DNA of 64,000 bases from Beroe forskalii (GCA_011033025.1 WFMF01000155.1:1-64000), one strand, 5' to 3'; numbered from the stretch's first letter, positions 36,001 to 51,000 are shown. Made by a program: numbers and translations. Notes: generated by a model not told the origin, from the letters alone.

Positions 36001-39000
36001 GTAACGGTTAGATACGTGTTGGAACTTTGAAACACACTTTTCGCTGGTTAAATGCCTATGACGTTACGAATATCTTGAAATTACATGTAAGGAATAATTG
36101 TGTGCTGAGTTAAGCAGTTTATGCTCCAGTTTTCTGAATTTAACCAACCCTCTCTAAACTCTCAACTTCCAAAGAATTATTCCAACATCCCCCAGATTAT
36201 TTGATGTACATACGTGGCAGGGTGCCCAAAATAGACTCTTCAAAGTGACGTTACCAGCGTGTGTTACAATGGCGAAGTGATGATGTTTCACCGTCTACTT
36301 TTTGCTGCCAGAGTGTACTACAAGCCCCGTTCTCTATCTCAAATTACTAATTTGAATATGCGTGTTCTGAGTTAGGAGAACATAGCAGGGAGAGGTTAAA
36401 GGAGTGATTTCTACGCACGTCACCCCTATTCTCCACAGCTACACTAGAAACCGTTTTACCCTGGGTAACATGACCCGCGTTTAGATTGCACCTACATGTG
36501 GCTTACAGTGTGACATACCACTCCAGGGAGGTAGGGTTAGGGAGAAGTAGGCGGAGTGACGTCAGCAAGTCACCGTTCTAAACCCTCATAATGACGTCAC
36601 TATTAGCATGCCATTATATTCCTGTGTGTCTGGGTGTTATATCATTGCAATCAGGAGGACAGAATGCAGTAATGTTGGATATATAGCTCAAATAGATATA
36701 ATATTATTGCTAGGAACGGCTGAAATCTGAAATTTTGCAGGCCCTGAACAAATAAATTAATCTCTACGAATTCAGCTCTGAACCTCTGAACATGTATAGG
36801 GCCTAACTGTACATACTTCATCTTTGTAAACTTATGATTTATGAACTCGTGATTATCCCACAATAAGGCTGAAGATCAATATAACAAGATATCAGTTGAG
36901 TATCTCTAATCTTCTAATGGATTGTCATGTTCCTTGACCGCCCACCCTCTCGGCCTCTGGACAGAGATTTCCTATCGTAGTATAATTGATGGGTGTTGCC
37001 AGACTGTTGACTGTAGAGCGTCAGGGAGACCTTACAATGGGTAATTCGTGAGTGGGGCACTTTGCAACTTTGTGGTATGGTATTCACACGGGGACAACGA
37101 ATTATCGTAATCTGGAATAAATGCCTAATATCTATGAAGAAATAAAGAGAAAGAACAATCAATTCAATAATAATTGTATAAACATGGCACCACAAATTGC
37201 TTTATTTGCTTATTTACAGATTCAAATCAATATATTCAATAATTTTCAAATTAATTCGTTTGAAAAATAAATCGACTAAAAATAAGTATGTCATAACTCA
37301 TAGTGTCAGCGATCTTAAATGAAATATCCCAACAATTTCAACGCACTCAAAGGAAAATTCTATAAAAAACTTCAATCACAATTTATAGACATCAATTATA
37401 AATATCTTTCGAAGTAAGGCAAATATAAGTTATCAGATTCTTTTCTGATAGAATTCAGATCTACAGTATGAACTTTCGGACTTACTAATTCCCTAGTAAT
37501 CTGGCTCTGACTCTTCCGAGACATCTGATGGCATATCATAGGGATCCTTTTTAGAAGGAGCAACCTTCTTCTTCGCAGCTTTCCCCTTATTCTTCCCCTT
37601 GGCTGGTGGCTTTGCCGGGGCTTTATCAGTTTCCTGACCCGATGAGTCTCCGGTCTCCTCTAGATCTGGCATGGGTTTAACAGGAACCGCTTTTGTCTTC
37701 TTAGCTGTCTTGGTGGCGACTGATTTGATGGGTGACTGTTGTTCAGTGTCTGAATTCAGGATTTTGTTGTATAGCTCGGCATCTGAATTTTCTTCCTTTT
37801 CAACCTCTGGTTTCGTTACTTTCGGCTTTGAAGCAGCTTTTGCTTTCGGTGGGGCTTTAGTCAGATCTGCAATCACTTCTTTCTTTCCCGGTTTCTTCTT
37901 CACGACTTTGCTCTCTACTTTGGTCTTCGGTGCCCTGCCTTTAGCCTTGGCTTTAGGTTTAGGCTTCGTCTCTCCCTCATCTTCATCACTGTCCAACTCA
38001 TCATCAGATTCCGAGTAAATCGGTGCTTTCTTCTTTGCGGGCTGTGTCTTCTTAGCTGCTGTTTTGGCCTTGACTTTCTTCTGGGCCTTGGTCATTTCTT
38101 CTGACAGTTTCAGTCGACCTGAATGTAATATATTTAAATCTTAAAAATTAGAAAATAAGTTAGAGATTTCTCCATTCATGATGACCAAAACATTAATATA
38201 AAAGTGTTTCTGATCGTTTGACATCGATCAGAGCAAACTGCATAATAATATGTTGGTAGCTGTTGGTAGCTGTTGTGAAAAAATAACATTTGGAAGTTTT
38301 TGCCCCCACGTATCAAATACTCCCTAACCTGTAAGTCCAGTTCCTGTGACATTGACAAGCTGCCCCTTACTGTGCATCCTCTTCATGGCCACCTTCAACT
38401 TCTCTGAGCAGAAATGGAAGTTAATAGTTAAATGGAAGATACTCACAATATACAGGTTTAGCACAAAGCAACGCAACACTGTAAGTCTAAATAACAATGT
38501 TAAAATTCCAGTATTTTTTAAGTATTTAGTTAAACGACAAAAACTAAAATCACGCGGTAATAAGAACTGGAATTTCACCTACTTTTGGTTGCCTCCTCGT
38601 CATCAAAGTGGTTGTTCTGTAGGATAAACTTTAGAATCAGCACCACGCTAGATCCCTTGTACCTCTTCTTACCCGCTGAGAGAGTAACCCTCCGGTTAGA
38701 TAAGCGAAAATAATCTGCAGTATCTTATGAAAATCCGGTGAAATATCAATTGGAATTAATGTAATATGATAGATCACCCTTTTTAAAGAAATTTAATATT
38801 AGGTTGGGTATTGGAAAATAACTTGAGCAGGATTCAGGAATTATCCTTACATTTAGTGAGTGGGTCCAGCATTTGCTGCTCTATCTCCTTCAGACTTTTC
38901 ACTGCCTCTTCCACCAACTTTGGTAGTGGTATAGCTTTCTCAGGCTTCTCTTCAGCAGTCATTCCTAGTCCACTGATAAGTTGGTACAGAATTAAAATTT

Positions 39001-42000
39001 GTTTAAACATTCAATAAAAGAATAAACAACTAAACAAAATATGTCGATTATTTGATAAATGGAAGAAATTCGATAGCAGCAATGTTTCAAAAATCTATTT
39101 CAAGTCGTGTTACTGCTACGCACAATACGCAAACGGTCAATCAGTCAATGGATAACAAATCAGGTAGTTATTTAAATATCATGACTAAAAACAGATAAGA
39201 TATCAAAACGAGCAAGTATGCTGCGGAATTCGTACATCTATGATAATTGCATTGATAAGGATTGCTGAGATAACTCAGTACAATTGAAAGAATGCGTGTG
39301 AAAATTTAGAAACAACTTCGATGGGTACAGAATTGTTCTCACATTCCATAACCTTAATCCTGACAAAACCCATTTTAAGCCATTACCTTTACCCAAACCT
39401 CAACTAGCTGTAGCCTTACACCTTACTTTTGCTAAAATTGCCTAAAATTATAGAATTTTTCTGATTAAACTAGGCTTCGCTACATATCTAATACTGAAAT
39501 ACTGTTAAATACTGAGCTATATTCCGACTCGAGAAGATGGCGCTAATCCGATGGTGGTAAGGAAAGTCCCCAGGATGAAGTAACACACCTTCACTTAGAC
39601 TGACCTCAAAAGAACGAGAATCCGCTTTGATCAAAACATCTAAATGCTCTTCATTTTCAAGTTTCTTAATGGTTCTTGTGCTGACTGTTCTCGGCTCGTC
39701 TTTGTTAAAATCCTTACCAGTGTACTAAACCAAAATTGCCTCTGTTCACCATTAATGTGGCTGATTACTGTTACTTAACTGTGGGACTTATATAGATAAT
39801 GCTAAAACTTACCAAATATATTCACGATTTCAACTTACCTACCATGATTCGTAAGTTTGTATCTGAGCTTTACCTCCACAGCGAGATATATCTCAAACCT
39901 CACCAACCTCACTAACTCATCCTTATTTCGCAGGAGCTGAGTAAAGAAAACAGGCAGATGTTAGAATCGTACCAACACCTCTTTTACCTGCTGCAAACGA
40001 ACCCTAAGTACCTGGCAAAACTCCTCTTCACTATGCCCCAGGTAGCTATATCTTCAAATCTACTGGATATTGGGTAGATGGATATACGTTTCATTTTCAT
40101 TCCTCAAAATTTTCAAATGTTTTATCATTCTGATTACATTTGTCGATGTTCAGTTCGGGATTAATTATGCACGAAGTTTTACTCCGCATTTCAAGTTTGA
40201 CTGATATTGTCAAACTTAATCTTGCGACTTCCTTTTATTGACAGCCTGTCGAAGGTATGCTACTAACAAATTAGTTCTAATTGGATATGTTAAATTGCTC
40301 CATTGTTATCATCAACTGTTGTATCAAGTAGCATCCATAACTGTCATTTACGTCTGCCAACATTCAGTAATAATTTAGTAATTTGATCTGTGTGCTATAT
40401 TATAACATCTGTCAAGTAATGCCTCCTTCTGATTCCTCCTGATGGATTTCAAAGAATCAGATACGAATTATATGCAGCAAACACCGCATTGACAAATAAC
40501 TCTCATTCCCAAATCTCAAATATCCGTCACATTCATCTCCTCCAGCCCTTGTCTTATTAATATCATGATCTCCCCCCAGAACAACTGTACTAAGTTCATG
40601 GAGACGGTAGTTCTGACTATCTACAACTACGGAACCAACACTCGGGAGGAATGTCTGTTGTTACGGCTCTTCAGGAACGCTCTGAGGGAGGAAATCCAGC
40701 GGAAAGTAGACAAAGTCCAGGACATCAGGTTGGGGATTCCAGATGAATGCAGGAATTATATGCGTTATTTCTGAGTCATTTAAATCGGCCTTTAGCTTTG
40801 GGCCTAGTAAGCGAGTTCTATTTGGAGTTGTAACTTAGTTCCCGACGTGTCCAAAAGTTAATAAATTTGTGGTTTTTTCTTGCCAATTCTCGCTCTACAC
40901 TTATACACAACAACTCACCGATTTCCATGTTTATTGTCTACACTGTCTAGATTTCTAGATTTCCCGGTTCAACGTCGTATATGGCGATGATTTCAAAATT
41001 TCATCGCCATTGAAACATCGTCAAAAACATTCTCTCCTTATTCCGAGCACTGTTTGAAGCTTTATAACCAACCTATGGCTTCCAATTCGGATGATGACGT
41101 CAGCAATACTCTAATGTTTTGCACAGTTCAAAGCACAAGCGAGTACATTCAAATCTACTTCTGAGTAGATGATGTGGTGGTGATGCCCGTTGATTCGTGT
41201 GATTGTCTGGTATACAGACAGCCAGAGGCGTGGTTTACGTGTATTCTGGTGGAAGTGGAGGGGAACAATGCGTCAATTTCCCCAGATAATTTGGTAATCT
41301 GTTGTGCTATCATCTGGTCAAAAACAGCAGCTGATAAAGTAACCATGCATAAATGAACAGATTTGACACAAAATTAATTTTTCTGAGTACCTGGTTTTTA
41401 TTATGGACACCTTGCTATAACTGATTTCTTCATAATATCATGGCCAAACTGTCTCTCTCAGTTCATTTTCCGGTCATGTTAATTCACATAGCCCCTCATC
41501 TGATTGCTATCACTTTTTAATCAACAATGATAATTATGACTCTAATTCATGAATTATTCAATTAATTCTCATGATATATTCACACTGAAAGTCACCAGGA
41601 TGCATTTTGTGTCCATTGTCATCCCCATTATAAGGACTCGTACCCCTCCTATTTCACCCATGAGAACTCGAAATTAAATACGAGGGCATTTATGGACATA
41701 ATAAGAATAATTGTTTTCTGGCAAGTTTCGGATGAGCAAGACTCTCTATAGGCTAGTTGGTGAGCGATTACTGGGCGCCTCTGGTAAATTAACCTTTGTT
41801 ATAATCAAGTAATCAGTTATAACCCTCGTTTTAAACTTTTAAAAGTGACCGCTTATCAATAATTTATATAACACAAATTTAGAGAGCAGAGCACGAGCTT
41901 CACTATTTATTGTTAACTGCTGATTCAACTTAAAAGTTTTTAAACACAAAACTTAAGTTATTTATAGTCCAAACCAAGAAGAAACCTCCCAGATGTCTTA

Positions 42001-45000
42001 ATAATTTCATGAGTAACAACTTCCCACTATATTTCAGTACGGGATCGCCTACTGTTATCAAGATTGTGGTGGGCTACTACAGGGGATCTCAGGGAAACCA
42101 GAACTCTCTCAAGTGAGTGAAGGGCTCTAAGATCTGTTAAATGTTAATTGCTTTCAGTTAACTTAATTAACTTTCACTATGTTAATGATGAGTGGTGCAG
42201 GTGGGTAGTGGTTACAGGATTAATTGTTACAGTAACCCTGCTGACAGAAAATTAACTCTACTGTCGATGTATCATGTTATTTCCCCGGTCTAAGTCGCTT
42301 GTGAGAGAGCTCTTTTTATTTTTCATTCTTGGTGCAACTTTCTGTGGTGGTTTCCGCGAGGAAACCACCAATTGGGGGAAATGGTGGAAGTGAATGAGAG
42401 CCATAGCTGATTGTCCTCTCTCTCTGCTCTCGTTCCCCTTAGCTCTGCTAAAGCTCGTGCTATATAATTTATTCCACGCTCCCACACCCTAAAGCAGCTA
42501 ATGGGGCTTGACATGTTATCGAGGAATGATAATACTCTCGACTAATGTATACAATATGTAAAATATGCTCCCTGGAATTCATCCATTGTAATATAGTTTA
42601 TCTTGTACACAGATTCACGCCTCCTCGTGCGCAATCAAAATGTAAGCGTCATTAACTTTATTCCTTGAGCTATGATAATGACGTCATTTAGACTGCCTAT
42701 AATATTATGTTAGCTGATTATCATACTTTCTGTAGTAACACAATAGCATTGTACATGTTTGAATTTTATTATACATAACATAATATATACTGTGATTGAA
42801 TATTATATTGTCATTATAACTTTGTACATCTCCAAACTTCAACAGCTATTTTCGTAGTAGCTCACTCTCGTAACGTACGTGCGTGTACGGAAATATCGAC
42901 GGAAAACGTGTCAAATAAAAGTTGAAAACAGGACCTCTTAAAGTGGTAGAAAAGCTGCAACTGGCTTTGTGTTGAAATGTGTTTATTTGTGTCTGTGCTG
43001 TCAACTGTCTGTATTGCACGTGTCTCCTTACTAAGTTATAAGTAAGTTACTAGGGTCATTTACCATTTGGATGTTGGGCGCGGAGAATTAGAGTCTTGGA
43101 GTGACAAAATAATCATAACTTTGATGATTAACATCTTTATTCCATGACGGCGCTAAACATTTCATTTCGACCCTTGTAGTTATTCCTCATGCGCAGCATA
43201 CCAAGAGGAAATAATGTCTTCTTCGCTGCAGCAGTCAGTTGGTTTACACAGTTTTCCACTTCTCCAATCGGAAGCTCAAAATTATAAAACTGTCAAATCT
43301 AAGTCTTTCATAGTTTTATCATTTGGAGAAGATATTTCAGAGAGACTATAATCAATTCCAGATCTAAGTTGAGGAGTCGGAATTCACATATCATCGACAC
43401 CTACATTATCAAGGTTTTAAAAGACAGGTAGCTTGTGTTTTTCTTTAAATTGCAGCTCTCTTATACAGTATAGTGAGGTACTACATTTGATGTGTGAAAT
43501 CTATCAACACCCGTCTTGAACACGCAGCAGAACCCTTTAATAATAGTAATAATAATAACTTGACGAACATCCAACGAGCTGTATAACTGGTATTAGGTGC
43601 GAACCATACGAATTATACAATATGTTGGTGCATACACCTAATAACGTGTTCTATGTGCAATGTACAGTGTTCATTGCGTACAATTTTCAATATATGCACA
43701 GTGTGTACAGTGTACAATGTGCAAATTATCGTGTTAATAGATTGGTTATATGACTACACTTTCATGGCATCTCAACATAATGTAGCCGAATATTGCGTCA
43801 TAAATTATGCAACTGTGCTAGAAAAGAGGAAAAAGGTTGCTCATGAAGAGTGGATGGCAGGAGTGACGCATTTACCCATGTTTTAAAGTGTCCAATTTAA
43901 GAATTAACGATGCAAAACCGCCTATCTTTCAAGTGCGGCTCAAGAATTAGTCAATTATGGTATTCCAAACGTCTGATAAGAGTGCAAAGTGCAAACTTAT
44001 ACAAATGTCGTTATGGAATATTGATGAGGCTGTGATGGCAGCTAAATTGACGCCATTAAAATAAAACTTCCCATTAAGTGCGTTTTACGTGTGCTGCAAC
44101 TTCCAGTTCTTTTGACGATGAAAATAATCATGGCAGAGATGATTTGGGTGCTGTAAAACCCTGCAATTTAATAAAAACCCGGACCCCTTGCTCACTTGGC
44201 ATTGAGACCTAAGATTTCCCGGGCTTCATCCACTGAATAGTAACATTATAACACATGGACTACCGTCTACGTAGATAAACAATACTTAACAATATCTATA
44301 AATTGACGTGATGTAAGACATGATGGTAATTTAATATGTGTGTATGCATAATGAGGTATTCAGTGTGCGACCCTCTCGTAGTCCTTAAAGCCTTATTAAC
44401 ACTTTAAAACAGAGTCTCAACTCACGAAGTTCAAATGAGGGCTTGTTTTCTTGATTTATGCTTTTATGTCAAGTCTGGAGTTTTCAAGATGGTGTCTTCG
44501 AGATCTCAAATTTTAATGAAGATTTTTATCATTAAAGCATTAGTAAGGTTCTAGATAATGTTATTTAGGGTAGTTTCAATCAAAAAGATGTCTATTTTTA
44601 TATTTGGATGGTAAATTATAATGCCAATATATAGAACTGTATATATAGAACTGCTAATAGAACTGTACATCATCAATCATCATCCAAATTATAATATTTT
44701 TCCATGATATTTTGATGATTTAATGTGCTTTTTGTTATGACCTCACTTAGTACAACATGTGGTAAGGGGAATTCCAACGTCTTGGTTCGGAGTGTGATGA
44801 CTTCTAAGTAACTTGGATTGGTGCTCAGTCGCGTAGCACCAAATGGAAGCCTCGCACATTACAAAGCACTGCACCTTAAAAAGTACAGCACCTACTTCTA
44901 CCTACAAAGTATTGTACCTACTTTTACCTACAAAGTACTGTACCTTGACCTGTGTAAAGCCTTAAGATCTGTGAAACATATCATACAAAATACAAATCTG

Positions 45001-48000
45001 TATGTAGATTGCAGCTATCACTGTGATCTAAATTTGTAATTTGTTATTACCTGAAAATACACCTTCGTAGGTACTGCGATCAGATTTAGTAAGACCTTAA
45101 ACCCCTTCAACGGCAATTGTTTGTTATCCTATCTCATGTCCTCATGAAAATGAAGTTTCCTTTCTAGAGTACTTGTTATTAAGGAAATCCTGCGCCTGTA
45201 AACATTGACTTATTTAGCTGACAGCCATAGGATTCATAATACCGTCCAAAATGCAGTCCACAATACTCGCTATGCTCACACATGATAATGCAGACAGACT
45301 GGTGTCCTGCTAATCACAAGGGTAGGGTTGTGATAAGGCTGTTGAGCATTGTAGGCTCTACCTGAGGAGTAGGCGGCTGAGGATGACGTCATGATCAGGG
45401 TTTGATATGTGCAAGTGCTGGGATGATGCCGCCTATTTGCTGTGATAACAATTATATGGCCCTTGGACTCTTAAAGTGCCGTAGATCTGGAGAGAAATAA
45501 TGATGATACGGAGTTCGTATAGGTATCTGGTATATGCTCCGTTGTCTGTCTGATAAGTTGGATAATGGTGTCGGTTTGTTCTCTTCCATATGCTTTTAAT
45601 GGAATGTGTCTCTGAAAGAACTCAGACTCTTTCGTAATTTGATTCTAGTTCTGTTCATTTTCTTAATAAGAATCTCTGATAGACGCAGAATGCAGCTGAT
45701 AGTATCGTGTTCAAAATCGATTGGAAATCATGATATTATATTGTACAATGTTCAATTGCATTGTACAATTCAGCGTTCGGCGGTCATGTAGGAAATAGGA
45801 ATTTGTTGTAATAATCAACCTACATTAATCCAACAAAGAATCTTAGATGCAGAAAGGAAATACTGATGGCAGTGGAAGCTGCAAAACATCAACTTTTTCT
45901 ACAAATCTTGTATTTTGTAATATTTTACGTAAGTCGCAAAATTAAGTTGTTTTCGGGTATAATTATTATCTCCAAGTCCTGCATGTATCGGCATCAAACG
46001 CATTGTACAGTAATAATATTGCTAGAACTTGGCGGATCTAGCGGAACGCAAGGAATCTACCGACATAATTTGCTAATTGAATTTGATGAACGTGGTGGAA
46101 AGAACGCTGAAAGTCATTAAATGTTACTGCACTTGAACGTTTGAAGCCATACATATTGCGGAGATACCTTGTACAATTCAGAAGCTAGGTAGGAAGATAC
46201 CTTAATCTACGCTGTAAAGTTACAATCATCGTATTGGAGGGTGAATCCCTGCAAAAAGTTACGATTTACAAATTATGATTATATTGTTTGGTATATATCA
46301 CATACAAGGAAAAAATTATAATATCTAACTAGTTTAATGAACTTCTAAAAATCTCCTTATCTTTGGAATAGAATCATCTTGTGTTCACATCTCGGGAAGC
46401 AAAGTGCTACGATAATTCCAAGCAGTTCTTACCGTGAACAACGCACGAGTGTCACTGTTCCAGCAATTTGACGAGGCTGCTACGTGCGTCGACTTGTCAG
46501 ACAAATGTCTACATTCAAATATGTGTATCAGGTGTATCAGCGTATCAGTACCTGCGTTGTGTGATGTACATTGTACACTTTACACCTCGTATACTGTAAA
46601 AGCTACACTTGTACATAATCTTGTATATAATCTTGTATATTTATGTATGTCTTCAATATGATTTCTGTCATTTACATTATAATTCGTATATTTACTCAAA
46701 CTAGATATTTTGACGAATCTAGCTGAGTTACGCTCTGAAAATAAAGAAATTAAAGATTAAGAGTAATTAAGAGTAAATAAAGAATTAAAGAAGATTATTA
46801 AGAGTGACATAACCACTTGACCAGTTAAACCACCTGAACAGTTAAATAAGCCACTTAATCCCAATCATACGCTTTCTATTCCTGAACAACCGTTTAGGCG
46901 TTTACTTTCCCAGTGTCCCATCTCAGAGTTTTAGCTTTTACTATTTAATTCACTGCCTGCTCAAGTGCTGTTTTTAATCCACCAATTTTAATCCCCTAAG
47001 ACGTAGTATTTTCAGGAGTTTGCTAGGACCCCTGATAGAGCAAGTCATCTAAGATATGATATTTTCAGGAGTTTACTTGGTCCCCTGATAGAGCAAGTCA
47101 TCTAAGACATGGTATTTTCAGGAGTTTGCTAGGTCCCCTGATAGAGCAAGTCATCTAAGACATGGTATTTTCAGGAGTTTGTTAGGTCCCCTGATAGAGC
47201 AAGTCATGGAAGACAAGGACCTGAACATGAACATCCACCCACTGGAGGTATACCAGGCCTGGATTAACGCTACCGAGGCTGAGACCGGAGAACCGTCCAA
47301 GTTACCCCGCGACGTTACTCCGGAACAGGTACGTGCTTTTTACTGTTCTTTGTAATTTTGTACGTGTTTTTCGTGCTACTTACTGCACTTCATACATGTT
47401 GTACGTAGTACGTACTGTATTAATGCATACTGCACGTGCAATGCTCACCAAACAGTTACGTTTTCAATTGTTTCATGTGTGTTTCTCAACACAAATCCAG
47501 ATTACATTGATATGATCCTTAAAAGAGTCGTGACTCTTGAACGTGACGGGTAATCTAAAATGCAGTGAGATATTCCACAGTAAACTGGGTTCTAACGGTT
47601 CTACTGTGGAATATCTATCCATATTCTTCGTATAACATTATGTTATTTAAGTCAGCTCTTTGGCCTTATAATGGCTCCCAGATCCAACTTTTCCGTGAAA
47701 TTGCGAGGTTTTGCAACAAAGAAATTCTGGTCTCTTCGGTCACATCATTTCAAAATCTTTTCTTGTAAATTTGTGTGTTAAATACTACGGTGTATGCAGA
47801 ATAATCCATAGTTTTCAGTTTATATAGTTGTGCACGGGTTACCTGGTAGACAACTACAATTCATAATTTAATTAGACGAGAAAGATTATATTTCGAGAAA
47901 ACTTGGGAATTTGGTCAAACAACAATTTTCTACAATTCATATTATTTAGGAGACTTTTCTCCTTTTGGTTTAGACGAGACTACTTGCTTCATGACCTCAT

Positions 48001-51000
48001 CTTGAATTTGATATAATTGATCAAAATGCTTTGAGGATTTTGGGAAATGCACTTCACAACAAAGTACTTTGTAATTTGAGATCACCTATATTGCCTTTCC
48101 ATAGCATATATTAGCATTAGTAAACGCATGATATTTATTATGCAAATAACTAATCAACGGATGGTCCAATTCAAATTTTCCTTAAATAGTAATAAGCCCT
48201 TAATTGAGAGAAGATTTTCCCGAAAAACGATCAAAAATATCAAATGCACTTCTTAAATAGTCATTTTACACAGACAGACAGACAGATGCACGAACACTCT
48301 GAAATTATTAATATAGATAAATGACCTAATATCCAGCAATGTTTCCTTCAGAATCAGTAAAATTTGACTCTGTAAAAGTATTTATGATGGGAAGTATTTT
48401 GAAACATCGTTTACGCTTTGCATTATAATTTCTGTTCCATGATAATGCAAGTAAACCAAAATTCTTTGTAATAAAATTACATGTCTCGGTGACCATTTAC
48501 TGCCTTCCAAAGCTCCAAGGGTTGATTTATGTGGTCTTGTAATAATTTACTCTTACACTCATTACTTTGTTAGGCTGTTAGCCGGTCCTTTTACTGAACA
48601 CTGAGTAACTACTTACCTACTTATACTAAATTGCAGGCGTTGGAACACAAAGAAGTGACGGATGAGATCGAAAATACGATAAAGAAACTGGTGACGATCA
48701 TCGAGTCTTTCCAGGTTATTCTTGTGAATTGAAATATTTAACTCTTGTAGAGAACTAATTGATATTGAACGCAAGATGTATGAGCCGATTTTTTAAATTC
48801 CAACTTTTTTCGTGTTCCCGTAAACAAGTTAACACAATAAACGCATCCTTATGAACCACGCAAGCGTGAACGTTGAATACCAAACAGTTTTCCTTGGATC
48901 TCGAAAATTCGTTTCTCTCCAACTTTTTCCGCTCTCGTCTGCAATTTTCAAACGTTTTCCACTGGAGCACTACACGTGTCTTACCACTGCACGAATACAG
49001 TAGTGTAACTAAGAGTGAGTCAACTCTCTCTCTCTCCAGCTAATGACTCGACCTACAGATCACATACACTCTCAGTGATTGACAGCACGGCACTCTGTCA
49101 CTCTGAGCTGTGTACACACTGTACAGTGTGCCCTAACTAGAAAATTCTAGTTGTGGCCTAGGCCCTTGGTCCCCCTAAGATTTTTCTGGAGGGGCCTTTT
49201 GAAAACTAGGGGGCCTTCCCCTGGGGGGCCATGTAGTTCAATGGACTGATATAAAGTTATCAGGATACGGTGTGTGCAATCCGAAGCTTCTACTATTTTA
49301 ATCCATGATGAAACGATTCAAAATCCAGCAATCGCCTGGTACATTGAACTCTACACGCTGTCACTATCAGATTGTTGTGACTGAGAAGTTAGTCTAACTC
49401 TAGGAAAGCATTGCGTCATTGCGAACTTGATAAATCTGTTTGGCATGTGCTGCGAATTCAAGTTTCCATCTTCTATCAACCACTTCAACCACTTTCCAAT
49501 GATTTATTTGCAACCTGAACTCTTAGACTTATTGATTATTCTGCCTGATCCTAAAAAGAGTCTTCCCTTGCAATATTCCATGTTATACGTGTACCATTAT
49601 AAGCAAGATTTCTATTACACATAATGAAGAGTGTACCAGCTAAGTTACGACTTTGATGACAATTACTGTAGCAACTACAGGGCAATGACCTGTCTACCTA
49701 GTATGTGAGATGTTAAAACCCCGCTAAACCACACGCCCGCCCTACACACACAACCCCACTCTCGATTATTACAGGGTATACTTTCTCCTCTCCGGATTGG
49801 GAAGATGGCGGTGCTACGTCATCAAGGGGTACTAGTAACATCATGACAGTGACATCATGCTCCCCTGCTCGTAAATCTACCATGTTTCACGTACTCTGTT
49901 CTACTCTCACAGTACACTACTCCCTCGATACGCGTTTAGTGAAAAGTTGTAACCTCGTCGTGAAATAAACTCATGGACCGTGTAGCATACACTGTGTGAG
50001 CAATGACTTGGTGTAAACATACCTCCTCAAAGTAGAAGATATGTGGGTAGCTGGGATGTCATTATCATGGGTTAAAGTGGGTGTTTGGTGAGGTAGAAAT
50101 TCTGGAGATAGGTTTGGTTGCTTCCAGCTTAGTACAGATGGTGATGTGTCATTGTTTGTGTGTGATATGGGAGCATCCACACTCGGTGTCAAGGTGTGAT
50201 GTGGTGTCAAGGTGTGATGTGGTGTCGCTGCGTGGTGTGAAGGTGTGATGTGGTGTCACTGCGTGGTGTCAAGGTGTGATGTGGTGTCACTGCGTGGTGT
50301 CAAGGTGTGATGTGGTGTCACTGCGTGGTGTCAAGTTGTGATGTGGTGTCAAGGTGTGATGTGGTGTCACTGCGCGGTGTCAAGGTGTGATGTGGTGTCA
50401 AGGTGTAATGTGATGTAAAGGTGTGATGTGGTATCAAGGTGTGATGTGGTGTAAAGGTGTGATGTGGTGTCAATGTGTGATATGGTGTAAAGGTGTGATG
50501 TGGTGTCAATGTGTGATATGGTGTCAAGGTGAGATGTGGTGTCGCTGCGTGGTGTCAAGGTGTGATGTGGTGTCACTGCGTGGTGTCAAGGTGTGATGTG
50601 GTGTCACTGCGTGGTGTCAAGGTGTGATGTGGTGTCAAGGTGTAATGTGATGTAAAGGTGTGATGTGGTATCAAGGTGTGATGTGGTGTCAATGTGTGAT
50701 ATGGTGTCAAGGTGAGATGTGGTGTCGCTGCGTGGTGTCAAGGTGTGATGTGGTGTCAAGGTGTGATGTGGTGTCAAGGTGTGATGTAGTGTCAAGGTGT
50801 GATGTGGTGTCACTGCGTGGTGTCAAGGTGTGATGTGGTGTCAAGGTGTGATGTGGTGTCACTGCGTGGTGTCAAGGTGTGATGTGGTGTCAAGGTGTGA
50901 TGTGGTGTCACTGCGTGGTGTCAAGGTGTGATGTGGTGTCACTGCGTGGTGTCAAGTTGTGATGTGGTGTCAAGGTGTGATGTGGTGTCACTGCGCGGTG

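Noticed and set aside
37671-38018. + strand Ser/Phe-rich frame
   Set aside because: Exact antisense of the Lys-rich H1 tail.
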